Source of the DNA: Faeciplasma gallinarum
GTDB taxonomy: Bacteria > Bacillota > Clostridia > Oscillospirales > Ruminococcaceae
Direction of reading: 5' to 3'
Assembly: GCA_018711085.1 (NCBI GenBank)
Contig: DVIR01000015.1
Coordinates: forward strand, 1-16,325
DNA: 16,325 nt
The position numbers were made by a program, and so were the translations under genes. Position 1 is the first letter of the stretch, and each line of letters starts with the position of its first letter. Under the pieces are notes generated by a model that did not search any database, was not told the DNA's origin, and saw only the letters and a program-made list of their open reading frames with translations. Below, piece by piece: positions 7,084 to 14,459 of the stretch.

Positions 7084-9441
7084 TTATATCTTTTTTATCT
7101 TTGCGAAGGTAGCCATTATTTTTTTAGTGCCGACATCATCAAAAGATATTTCAAGCATGGTGTCGTTTGACATGGGAACAGCTTTTATTACCGTGCCGTC
7201 TCCGAAAACATTGTGGTGCACTCTATCTCCGATGCTAAAGCTTTGAGTGCTCTTAGCGGGGCGGTTTTCCTTTAAGCGCTCTATTTGCGATTGAAGTGAG
7301 GCGACGCGTCCCGAAGAATCGGAGTGCGAATGCTTGTCGGCGGTGTCAAGCGCGCTGCGCTCAGACTTTACATTAACCGTTTCCGAAGGAAGCTCCTCGA
7401 CAAACCTTGACGGCTTGTTGAAGCTTGTCGAGCCAAACAGCATTCTTTGCTTTGCGCAGGAGAGGTAAAGCCTTTTTTTCGCCCTTGTTATGGCGACGTA
7501 TGCAAGCCTTCTCTCCTCCTCTATGTCCTCTTCCGTGCCCATGCTCCTTGAGCTTGGGAAGATATTTTCCTCAAATCCCACGACAAACACGTTGTCAAAC
7601 TCAAGTCCCTTAGCCGCATGGATTGTCATAAGTATAACGCTGTCGTCATCTTCGTTCATATCGTCTATATCGGTATAAAGAGATATCTCCTCCAAAAATC
7701 CGGACAGCGTCGGCTCTTCTGCGTTCTGAGAATAGTTTACCATAGTCGATTTAAGCTCTGATATGTTTTCAATTCTCGAAGCGCCTTCTTCGCCCTGGGA
7801 TTTTAAGTACTCAAGGTATCCCGATGCATCCAAAAGCTCATCCAAAAGCGAGTCAAGAGGTATGAGCGGCGCATGCTCCCTGAGCGTGTCGAACATGGAG
7901 GCAAGCGCGGTCATTTTTGACGCCGTCCTTGAAAGGAGCGGTATGTCGCCTGCCGTTCTCATGACTTGCAGCGGCGACTCGCCAAGGCTTACGGAGATTT
8001 GCTCCAACATGTCTACGCTCGTCTGACCTATTCCCCTTTTCGGCTCGTTTATTATTCTTTTAAGCCTGAGAATGTCGTTTTCGTTATTTATGACTGACAG
8101 GTATGATATTATGTCCTTTATTTCCTTGCGCTCATAGAACCTTACGCCGCCTATGACTTTATAGGGTATTCCGCTTGCGACGAACGCGCGCTCTATGGAG
8201 TTTGACTGCGCGTTCATACGGTAAAGCACTGCGTTTTGAGAATACTTTCCGCCGCTTTTCACGCTTTTGAGTATGGTTTCGGCTACAAATCTCGCCTCGC
8301 CCTGTTCTGTTGCGGCTTTATACAGGACAACTTTTTCGCCGTCGCCCGCATCTGTCCAAAGATTTTTGCCTTTTCTGCCCTTATTGTGCTTAATCACCTC
8401 ATTAGCGCTGGTGAGTATGTTCTGAGTCGAGCGGTAATTTTGTTCAAGGCGTATTACCTTTGCGTTTTCGTACTGGTTTTCAAACGAGAGGATGTTTTCT
8501 ATAGTTGCTCCTCTAAAGCGGTATATGCTCTGGTCGTCATCTCCGACGACGCATATATTTTTGCGCTTTGCACACAAAAGTGCGACGAGCTTGTACTGAA
8601 CCATGTTTGTGTCCTGATACTCGTCAACAAGCACGTATTTATACAAATTCTGATAGTGGTCAAGGACATCCGGATACTCTTCAAACAGCTTTACGGTGAG
8701 AAGTATGATGTCGTCAAAATCGACGGCGTTTGCAGCCTCAAGTCTCTTTTGATAGCCTGAGTACACCTTTGCTATCACCTGTTTTCTGTAGTCCCCGCTT
8801 GCAAGGCGTTCATACTCCTGCGGCCACACCTGTGCTTCCTTTGCGTGGGAAATCTCCGAAAGAACAGATTTCGGCGTAAACATCTTGTCCGATATATTCA
8901 TATCTGACAAACAGGCTTTGATAAGCCTAACCGAGTCATCGGTATCGTATATAGTAAAGTTGGACTGATAACCTAAGTGTTCAATCTCACGTCTTAATAT
9001 TCTGACGCAGGCGGAGTGAAACGTCGCGGCGGTTATTCCGGCGGCGTTTTCGCCGAGCATGTTTTCAAGTCTTTGTTTAAGCTCGCCCGCAGCTTTATTT
9101 GTAAACGTTATCGCGAGTATATTCCACGGGTTTACGCAGTCTACCGCGACAATCTGTTTGAGTCTTGCGCTGTCATCAGTCAAACCGTTTGCGTAGTCTG
9201 AGAGAAATTGTTCGTCCTCGGAATTTACGCTGTACCGTGCGGTATCATAGTATGCGTTTCCGAAATAAATCATGTTTGCAACTCTGTTTACAAGCACGGT
9301 TGTCTTGCCGCTTCCGGCTCCCGCAAGTATTAAAACAGGCCCGTTCACGGTAAACACCGCTTCACGCTGTTTATCGTTAAGCCCACTGAAATATTTAGAA
9401 AGCGTTCTTTGCTTGAGCGTCATAAATTCTTTATCGGTCAC
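7084..9441 (-). CDS. pcrA: ATP-dependent DNA helicase PcrA/UvrD
   Basis: A 785-residue superfamily 1A 3'-5' helicase acting in nucleotide excision repair, replication restart and clearing of recombinase from DNA. All motifs are present in order: Q motif LNDKQREAV (21-29), Walker A AGAGSGKTT (40-48), Ia ITFTNKAAGELKQR (111-124), Walker B DEYQD (273-277), III GDDDQSIYRFRGA (300-312), IV EQNYRST (333-339), V TIHAAKGLEF, and VI AYVAITRAKKRLYL. The C-terminus has a Tudor-like segment (GDRVHHNVFGDGTV) that contacts RNA polymerase in PcrA. It is longer than typical PcrA (about 720-750), partly from a ~45-residue stretch at 60-105 between Walker A and motif Ia. The start is taken as GTG, with AAGGGGG eight bases upstream; the in-frame ATG at 9421-9423 lacks such a site. 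First gene of the pcrA/DUF4364/yfbR operon. Confidence 0.97.
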   Translation of the reverse strand: MTDKEFMTLKQRTLSKYFSGLNDKQREAVFTVNGPVLILAGAGSGKTTVLVNRVANMIYFGNAYYDTARYSVNSEDEQFLSDYANGLTDDSARLKQIVAVDCVNPWNILAITFTNKAAGELKQRLENMLGENAAGITAATFHSACVRILRREIEHLGYQSNFTIYDTDDSVRLIKACLSDMNISDKMFTPKSVLSEISHAKEAQVWPQEYERLASGDYRKQVIAKVYSGYQKRLEAANAVDFDDIILLTVKLFEEYPDVLDHYQNLYKYVLVDEYQDTNMVQYKLVALLCAKRKNICVVGDDDQSIYRFRGATIENILSFENQYENAKVIRLEQNYRSTQNILTSANEVIKHNKGRKGKNLWTDAGDGEKVVLYKAATEQGEARFVAETILKSVKSGGKYSQNAVLYRMNAQSNSIERAFVASGIPYKVIGGVRFYERKEIKDIISYLSVINNENDILRLKRIINEPKRGIGQTSVDMLEQISVSLGESPLQVMRTAGDIPLLSRTASKMTALASMFDTLREHAPLIPLDSLLDELLDASGYLEYLKSQGEEGASRIENISELKSTMVNYSQNAEEPTLSGFLEEISLYTDIDDMNEDDDSVILMTIHAAKGLEFDNVFVVGFEENIFPSSRSMGTEEDIEEERRLAYVAITRAKKRLYLSCAKQRMLFGSTSFNKPSRFVEELPSETVNVKSERSALDTADKHSHSDSSGRVASLQSQIERLKENRPAKSTQSFSIGDRVHHNVFGDGTVIKAVPMSNDTMLEISFDDVGTKKIMATFAKIKKI

Positions 9442-9469
9442 ATAAATGCCCCCTTAACTCATACGACTA

Positions 9470-9478
9470 AGTATATCA
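9470..9478 (-). promoter_or_regulatory. Extended -10 element, candidate promoter of the pcrA operon
   Basis: The minus strand reads TGATATACT, an extended -10 (TGnTATAAT-like), 28 bases upstream of the GTG start and ahead of the AAGGGGG ribosome binding site. The -35 region is only TTTTAT-like, as expected when an extended -10 carries recognition. An AT-rich stretch lies upstream. Confidence 0.45.
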
Positions 9479-9535
9479 TAGAATTCTGAAAAATAAAATA
9501 GCAATTATTCTTTTCTTAAATCTTACATAATACTA

Positions 9536-9565
9536 TAGACACCGGCTTGATATATGGTGTATACT
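9536..9565 (+). promoter_or_regulatory. Candidate promoter of the AI-2E family transporter gene
   Basis: TAGACA (9536-9541, five of six matches to the -35 consensus) is separated by 18 bases from TATACT (9560-9565). The predicted start of transcription near 9572 leaves a short leader containing AAGGAGG at 9594-9600. Confidence 0.45.
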
Positions 9566-9607
9566 TGTTTTGTGTGCGACACTGACATTTATAAAGGAGG
9601 AATTTGA

Positions 9608-10930
9608 TTGAAACTTTTCCCTGACAAGAAGTACAACAAAATATTTATGTACTGCTTCTCGTTTACGATAATAACATTGCTCATCATCACCATTTTGTTT
9701 CGGTGGGATGTGACGAGAAACATCATATCAAATATATTAAACATATTCGAGCCTATAATTCTCGCCGCCATCATCGCATTCATAATGAACCCGATGATGA
9801 AAAGCGCGCAGAAGTTTTTGTCTACAAAAATATTCAGGAAAAAGCCTCACCCAAAGCTCACTCGCGTTTTGGGAATAGTGTTTGCTTCGATTGTGATAAT
9901 CGCTGTGATTGCGGCGGTCATACTTTCAGTCATACCTGAGCTGATTTCAAACATCCCGGGAATATACGACGGGCTTGTAAACGACGTGATACCTCAGGTG
10001 CAGGCGTGGATAACAAAGCTGCTTGACGACAACCCGAGCATAGCCGCCATAGTGAACAACGAACTTGAGAGCATAACAAGCGCGATAGAGCGTCTTATAT
10101 CAGGACTTGTGCCTCAGCTGACAAGTCTGCTTGCAAGCGTATTGAGCTTTGCAAACTCGGTTAAGAACTTCTTCTTCGGGTTTATACTCGCAATATACTT
10201 CCTGTTCAGCAAGGAGGTTTTGCAGGCGCAGGCGAAAAAGGTCATTGTTGCGCTTTTCAGCGAAAAAGTATACCACAGGATATTTTCCATCACGTCAAAC
10301 ACAAATCACACCTTCCTCAACTTTATCTACGGTCAGATAATAGACGCCTTTATTGTCGGATGCCTTTGCGCGATATTCATGCTGATATTTAAGATGCCGT
10401 ACGTGATGATAATATCGCTCATAGTCGGCACAACAAACATCATACCTATATTCGGCCCGTTCATAGGTGCGATTCCGTCTGCAATACTGATACTGATTGC
10501 AGAGCCGAGAAAGGTAATATGGTTTATCATATTTATAATCGCATTGCAGCAGCTTGACGGAAACGTCATAAGCCCGAAAATACTCGGCAACAAAATAGGA
10601 CTGCCGTCGTTTTGGGTGCTGTTCTCCATACTGATATGCAGCAGCATGTTCGGAATAGCGGGAATGATAATAGGCGTTCCGCTCTTTGCGGTGCTTTTAG
10701 ACCTCTTCTCCGCCATCATAAATGCAAAGCTCAAAAAGAAAGACATGCCCACGGACAGAGAGTACTACTCGATACCGGGGGTAAACATAGGCACTGTGAC
10801 GCCGGCGGAGCAGACATCGGCAATCGAAGAAATTACAGCTTCTGATCAAGGCTCGGAGCATGCGGCTCAGGATCTTGACTCGGAGCACGTGGCTGACGAG
10901 CCGGCGGAGCGGCAAAAATCAGAAAAATAA
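9608..10930 (+). CDS. AI-2E family transporter (UPF0118/PerM-like)
   Basis: A 440-residue polytopic membrane protein. It has hydrophobic segments near 14-31 and 38-58, a strong helix pair at 78-98, a hydrophobic stretch before the FFFGFILAIYFLFSKE segment (about 188-202), and a C-terminal helical block with the family signature IIPIFGPFIGAIPSAILIL and the repeated GNKIGLPSFWVLFSILI and GMIIGVPLFAVLLDLF blocks. Family members have been reported as AI-2 exporters, Na+/H+ antiporters or uncharacterised exporters, so the name should not be taken as a substrate. The last ~50 residues are a hydrophilic, Ala/Glu/Ser-rich tail (SEHAAQDLDSEHVADEPAE) outside the conserved domain. The start is TTG at 9608, supported by a perfect AAGGAGG seven bases upstream. 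Monocistronic: divergent from pcrA and followed by its own terminator. Confidence 0.9.
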   Translation: MKLFPDKKYNKIFMYCFSFTIITLLIITILFRWDVTRNIISNILNIFEPIILAAIIAFIMNPMMKSAQKFLSTKIFRKKPHPKLTRVLGIVFASIVIIAVIAAVILSVIPELISNIPGIYDGLVNDVIPQVQAWITKLLDDNPSIAAIVNNELESITSAIERLISGLVPQLTSLLASVLSFANSVKNFFFGFILAIYFLFSKEVLQAQAKKVIVALFSEKVYHRIFSITSNTNHTFLNFIYGQIIDAFIVGCLCAIFMLIFKMPYVMIISLIVGTTNIIPIFGPFIGAIPSAILILIAEPRKVIWFIIFIIALQQLDGNVISPKILGNKIGLPSFWVLFSILICSSMFGIAGMIIGVPLFAVLLDLFSAIINAKLKKKDMPTDREYYSIPGVNIGTVTPAEQTSAIEEITASDQGSEHAAQDLDSEHVADEPAERQKSEK

Positions 10931-10958
10931 AGCGTGCAGACGTTTAGGCATACAAATT

Positions 10959-10991
10959 CCGCAGGTTGAGAAAATCAGCCTGCGGTTTTTT
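10959..10991 (+). terminator. Intrinsic terminator of the AI-2E family gene
   Basis: CCGCAGGTTGA (10959-10969) pairs with TCAGCCTGCGG (10975-10985), with one G-T pair, around GAAAA, followed by six T (10986-10991). It begins 28 bases after the stop codon. Confidence 0.9.
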
Positions 10992-10995
10992 GCAT

Positions 10996-11026
10996 AAAAA
11001 AGCCCCGAGAGTATTCCCTCGAGGCT
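10996..11026 (-). terminator. Intrinsic terminator of the tRNA-Thr gene
   Basis: On the minus strand AGCCTCGAG (11026-11018) pairs with CTCGGGGCT (11009-11001) and is followed by a T-run (10996-11001). It starts two bases after the tRNA CCA end. Confidence 0.88.
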
Positions 11027-11027
11027 A

Positions 11028-11103
<76 letters not shown>

Positions 11104-11139
11104 ACCGTCACGGCACATACATACGTGCCACGGTTATTT

Positions 11140-11168
11140 ATTATATCCGACACGGCTTCGTTTGTCAA
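11140..11168 (-). promoter_or_regulatory. Perfect consensus promoter of tRNA-Thr
   Basis: The minus strand has TTGACA (11168-11163), a 17-base spacer and TATAAT (11145-11140), an exact match to the housekeeping sigma factor consensus, 36 bases before the mature tRNA 5' end. A short imperfect hairpin (GGCAC/GTGCC with outer ACCGT/ACGGT) lies in the leader between them. Confidence 0.88.
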
Positions 11169-11212
11169 TAGATTTTTTTAAATTTTTTATAGGGAAATTT
11201 AATGCGGATTTA

Positions 11213-11647
11213 TCATTTGAGTTCGCCGAAATATATCTCGGCTGCTTCGCTTCCGTAAAAATATTCTATCAAAGCTTTGATTATGGTGTCTGATATTCCG
11301 TCGATATTTGCTATCTCCCTTATGTCGATAAAGCCGCCTATGGCGTCGCGCAGATTTATTATGGCATCCGATCTCGCGTCGCCTATTCCCTTTACCTCCA
11401 TAAGATCCTCTTTAGTCGCCGAGTTTATGACGCTCATGTCAAGCTCCAGCAAAGATGGCATGTCCACAAGCGCAGCAGAATCGGCGTTTGCACTCCTTAC
11501 AACAGCTATGCCCGCGACCGACAGAGTAAACATCGCCGCCACGGTGAAAAACAGTATCTTTTCAGCAAGGCTCACCTTCCCGCTGTAATCGGAATCTATT
11601 GCTTCAAGGCGTCTTTTAGCTCTTGCACTTTGTCCGTTCTCTCCCAT
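11213..11647 (-). CDS. ComEA-like membrane-anchored helix-hairpin-helix protein
   Basis: A 144-residue protein: a basic/acidic N-terminus, one membrane helix at about 29-50 (EKILFFTVAAMFTLSVAGI), then a ComEA-type tandem helix-hairpin-helix region. INSATKEDLMEVKGIGDARSDAI (74-96) holds the GIG hairpin and IANIDGISDTIIKAL (112-126) holds the second. The family binds double-stranded DNA without sequence specificity; ComEA receives DNA at the surface during competence. The SLBB domain common in ComEA is absent and no comEC is visible, so a competence role is not established. The start is uncertain: ATG at 11647 overlaps the metK 3' end by 52 bases and has no well-spaced ribosome binding site. 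GTG at 11573-11575 (Val25, just before the membrane helix) would avoid overlap but also lacks a good site. It is likely read from the metK transcript. Confidence 0.78.
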   Translation of the reverse strand: MGENGQSARAKRRLEAIDSDYSGKVSLAEKILFFTVAAMFTLSVAGIAVVRSANADSAALVDMPSLLELDMSVINSATKEDLMEVKGIGDARSDAIINLRDAIGGFIDIREIANIDGISDTIIKALIEYFYGSEAAEIYFGELK

Positions 11648-12768
11648 GGCAAATCAATATCCTCTCTGCCCATATGACCGTAAGCCGCTATCCTGCGATA
11701 AATAGGTCTTCTCAAATCAAGCGTACTTATTATTGCGGACGGTCTTAAATCAAACACCTTGTTTACCGCCTCTGCAAGTTTGTCATCGCTGACGCAGCCT
11801 GTTCCGAACGTATCCACAAGCAGCGAAACCGGATGCGCCACGCCGATGGCGTACGCAAGCTGTATCTCGCACTTTGATGCGAGTCCCGCTGCAACGATAT
11901 TCTTTGCAACGTATCTTGCGGCGTATGTCGCCGAGCGGTCAACTTTTGTCGGGTCTTTGCCGCTGAACGCTCCGCCGCCGTGGCGAGAGTATCCGCCGTA
12001 TGTATCGACAATTATCTTTCTTCCGGTAAGTCCGCAGTCGCCCTGAGGCCCGCCGATTACAAACCTTCCGGTTGGGTTAACATAGTAAACCGTGTTGTCA
12101 TCCAAAAGCTCAGGCGGTATAACCGCCTTTATGCATTTATTTATTATGTCCTCGCGTATTGTCTGCTGGGATACGGCGCTGTCATGCTGCGTGGATATGA
12201 CGACGGTGTCTATTCTGGTGGGCTTGCCGTCATCGTATTCAACCGTCACCTGGCTCTTGCCGTCCGGTCTTAAATATCCGAGTTCCCCGCTCTTTCTAAG
12301 CTCCGAAAGCTTTCTTGTGAGCTTATGCGCATAATATATGGGCATCGGCATGAGCGTGGGGGTCTCATTGCACGCAAAGCCGAACATCATTCCCTGATCG
12401 CCTGCGCCGGTGTCAAATTCATTTGACTGTCTTCCCTCGAGTGAGTTGTCTACGCCCATCGCTATATCAGGCGACTGCTGATGAATTGATGTCAAAACAG
12501 CGCACGTCTCGCTGTCAAAGCCGTACTTTGCCCTGTCGTATCCTATATCTTTTACAACGCTGCGGACTATCTTTGATATATCAAGCGACGCTTTGGTGGT
12601 TATTTCTCCGAGGCAAAGTATAAGTCCGGTTGTGCAGGTGGTCTCGCATGCCACTCTTGAGTACGGGTCCTGCCTCAGGCATTCATCGAGCACCGCATCG
12701 GATATCTGATCGCATATTTTATCGGGGTGACCCTCTGTGACAGACTCGGAGGTAAATAAGCTCTTCAT
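11596..12768 (-). CDS. metK: S-adenosylmethionine synthetase (methionine adenosyltransferase)
   Basis: A 390-residue cytoplasmic enzyme making S-adenosylmethionine from ATP and methionine. Landmarks include SVTEGHPDKICDQISD with His14 and Asp16, GAGDQGMMFG (121-130, the first MetK signature), the second signature GGGAFSGKD (264-272) followed by PTKVDRSATYAARY, and the C-terminal TFGTG. Length is normal for the family and no residue appears lost. The ATG start has AAAGGAAA upstream. Expression should be controlled by the SAM-I riboswitch in the 5' leader, behind a perfect consensus promoter. The 3' end overlaps the ComEA-like reading frame. Confidence 0.98.
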   Translation of the reverse strand: MKSLFTSESVTEGHPDKICDQISDAVLDECLRQDPYSRVACETTCTTGLILCLGEITTKASLDISKIVRSVVKDIGYDRAKYGFDSETCAVLTSIHQQSPDIAMGVDNSLEGRQSNEFDTGAGDQGMMFGFACNETPTLMPMPIYYAHKLTRKLSELRKSGELGYLRPDGKSQVTVEYDDGKPTRIDTVVISTQHDSAVSQQTIREDIINKCIKAVIPPELLDDNTVYYVNPTGRFVIGGPQGDCGLTGRKIIVDTYGGYSRHGGGAFSGKDPTKVDRSATYAARYVAKNIVAAGLASKCEIQLAYAIGVAHPVSLLVDTFGTGCVSDDKLAEAVNKVFDLRPSAIISTLDLRRPIYRRIAAYGHMGREDIDLPWERTDKVQELKDALKQ

Positions 12769-12803
12769 TTTCAGTTTCCTTTCTTAATTTTACTAACCAG
12801 CCA

Positions 12804-12832
12804 CAAAAACAGCGCCCGAAAAATTCGAGCGC
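12804..12832 (-). terminator. Intrinsic terminator of the SAM riboswitch (expression platform)
   Basis: On the minus strand GCGCTCGAA (12832-12824) pairs with TTCGGGCGC (12820-12812) around TTT, followed by TGTTTTTG. It lies between the SAM-I aptamer and the metK start, where a premature terminator would be favoured when SAM is bound. Confidence 0.88.
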
Positions 12833-12863
12833 GGCGAAAAGACAAATGGATTCTATCATTTTC

Positions 12864-12953
12864 CTCATCTTTCGGATATACCGCTGGATTTAGCACCTTG
12901 AAAACAGGTTGCCGGACTTCACAGGACCAGATTCCTCCGCCGCTCTTGATAAG
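12864..12953 (-). promoter_or_regulatory. SAM-I (S-box) riboswitch aptamer before metK
   Basis: The minus strand shows the S-box core in order: CTTATCAAGAG (12953-12943) opening P1, GGCGGAGG-A-CTGG, TCCGGCAACC, AAGGTGCTAAATCCAGC, and closing GATGAG (12869-12864) pairing with CTTATC by one G-U. These are the most conserved blocks of the class, which binds S-adenosylmethionine and turns off methionine/SAM genes when SAM is plentiful. The downstream terminator and the adjacent metK fit that role. Confidence 0.95.
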
Positions 12954-12973
12954 GCTGATTCATTTCGGTATGT

Positions 12974-13002
12974 ATTATACAACATATATCTTTACGTGTC
13001 AA
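12974..13002 (-). promoter_or_regulatory. Perfect consensus promoter of the metK riboswitch transcript
   Basis: The minus strand has TTGACA (13002-12997), a 17-base spacer and TATAAT (12979-12974), matching the housekeeping consensus exactly. It is placed just upstream of the SAM-I aptamer, giving a leader of about 200 bases before metK. Confidence 0.9.
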
Positions 13003-13041
13003 CAAAACTCTCTTAAAATTTAAGCTCGTCCCACTTGCCGC

Positions 13042-13085
13042 AAAAGCCCACGCCGAGGCGGTAAAAAATCCGTCTCGGCGTGGGC
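13042..13085 (-). terminator. Strong intrinsic terminator after the tandem-domain lipoprotein gene
   Basis: GCCCACGCCGAGGCGG (13046-13061) pairs with CCGTCTCGGCGTGGGC (13070-13085), 16 pairs including one G-T, around TAAAAAAT. On the minus strand the stem is followed by TTTT (13045-13042). It lies about 30 bases past the lipoprotein stop and separates it from the metK promoter. Confidence 0.82.
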
Positions 13086-13115
13086 AATATAGCACTTATA
13101 CCTTACTCTTTTTTC

Positions 13116-14429
13116 TTACTGCGCATCCTCTGCGTCTTGGTCAGTGGTTGCGTCGTCTGTAGTGTCCTCCGTGGCATCGTCTGTTGTATCCTCGGCGGTG
13201 TCCTCAGCGTCTTCTGCTACAGGCTGCAAAGCGGTATCGGGATTGCTCTCAACGCCCGCCATATAGTCCTCAAGTGTGCCGTAGTAAACGCCAAGCTCGT
13301 TTATGGTGAGACCGTCAAGCGTGGTGTCCCATGTAAGCGCCTTAAAAGCGAGCTGCAAAGCGGTATCGTTTGCTATTTCAGCATCGACATACTCCGTAGT
13401 CAGTTCTATCAGGTAGTCGTACTCTCCGGAATTAAATCTGAAGTACTCGTTCATGTCTATCTGTCTTGATGCGGTGACCTCGACCTCATCAAGGAGCCAC
13501 AATCTGAAGTTGTTATCGGAAGTGCCCTTGATGTGAACAACTATGGTATTGCCCATGCCGACGCCGGAAGGAAGCTTGAATGCTACAAGCGTTGCTCCGT
13601 TTATGGTGAGTCCGTCGTCAGTCCACTCCAAAGCAGCGTCGTCAACTTCTATAGGCGAGTTGACTATCTGAGCACGTCCGAAGCTGTCCTGAGTTACAGG
13701 GATTGCGGTAAACTTGGTCTCGTCATAGGTTGCGAAAAGCTCTGCGGGAGCGTTTGCAAACCACTCGACGTCAGCCTTATAGTCGTCAAGCGTGCCATTA
13801 TAGAAAGCAAGCTCTGTGATTGTAATATCCGCCGCTGCTCCGTCGTCAGTTGAGATTTCCACGTATCCGGTGCCGGTGGGTATTCCCTCGCTTTCAGTAT
13901 CAACGCCCTGATCATACTGGATGTAGTACTCAAAGTCGCCCGACACGTTTTCAAATCCGTCTGCATAGCTGTTGCCGTACTTGACCATAACAGAGCTTTC
14001 GGTGGCTGCTGTTCCCTTTATGTAAATAACGGAGCTTTCGCCGAAGTAAATATCCTCAACATTGAAGGATATGCTGCTGACGTTTGCGCTTACGCTGCCG
14101 TCCTCGTTATAAGTCACGCTGCCATCCTCGGGAAGGTACGCATCAATCGTATCCGCCGTCATGGGGATGTCCTTAACAAGCTCTGCTATGAACTCGGGAT
14201 TCGGCTCCGCCTCAACAGGCTCCTCAACCGGCTCCTCTACAGGCTCTTCCGGCTCTGTTTCTGACGGTTCCTCATCAGGCTCTTCGGCCTCTGTTTCCTC
14301 CGGCTCTTCAGCCTCGGTTGACTCTGTGGCAGCAGTTGTCACAGCCTCATCATCGGCGCCGTCAGAGCACGCCGTGAGTGAAAATACAAGTGCACATGCT
14401 AATAAAAGAGCTAATAATTTTTTCATCAT
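13116..14429 (-). CDS. Lipoprotein with two tandem beta-rich (carbohydrate-binding-like) domains
   Basis: A 437-residue surface lipoprotein of no family I can name. Residues 1-20 form a signal peptide with lipobox LTAC and lipidated Cys21. Residues 28-76 are a Glu/Pro/Thr spacer (EEPVEEPVEEPVEAE). Two homologous domains follow, A at about 86-222 and B at about 240-395. They share VIYIKGT/VVHIKGT, DFEYYIQY/EYDYLIEL and a terminal ITITELAFYNGTLDDYKADVE-like block (GLTINELGVYYGTLEDYMAGVE in B). The strand-rich pattern and NNFRLWLLDEV in B suggest beta-sandwich carbohydrate-binding modules. The last ~35 residues are an Asp/Thr/Glu tail with two EDTTDDAT repeats. The open frame extends upstream to 14672, but the start is set at the double ATG (14429 or 14426), which has GGAGGAG just upstream and begins the signal peptide. 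It has its own promoter and terminator. Its place next to the GH30 gene suggests glycan capture; this is inference. Confidence 0.85.
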   Translation of the reverse strand: MMKKLLALLLACALVFSLTACSDGADDEAVTTAATESTEAEEPEETEAEEPDEEPSETEPEEPVEEPVEEPVEAEPNPEFIAELVKDIPMTADTIDAYLPEDGSVTYNEDGSVSANVSSISFNVEDIYFGESSVIYIKGTAATESSVMVKYGNSYADGFENVSGDFEYYIQYDQGVDTESEGIPTGTGYVEISTDDGAAADITITELAFYNGTLDDYKADVEWFANAPAELFATYDETKFTAIPVTQDSFGRAQIVNSPIEVDDAALEWTDDGLTINGATLVAFKLPSGVGMGNTIVVHIKGTSDNNFRLWLLDEVEVTASRQIDMNEYFRFNSGEYDYLIELTTEYVDAEIANDTALQLAFKALTWDTTLDGLTINELGVYYGTLEDYMAGVESNPDTALQPVAEDAEDTAEDTTDDATEDTTDDATTDQDAEDAQ

Positions 14430-14459
14430 TACTCTCCTCCGCTTTAAATTTATAATTAA

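Noticed and set aside
8236..8760. Rightward 174-codon frame inside pcrA
   Set aside because: Antisense to the conserved helicase motifs II to IV; a shadow frame.
9534..9566. Inverted repeat GACACC...GGTGT in the AI-2E gene promoter as an operator
   Set aside because: Only five bases pair (ACACC/GGTGT) and the flanks diverge. It is too short to separate from chance.
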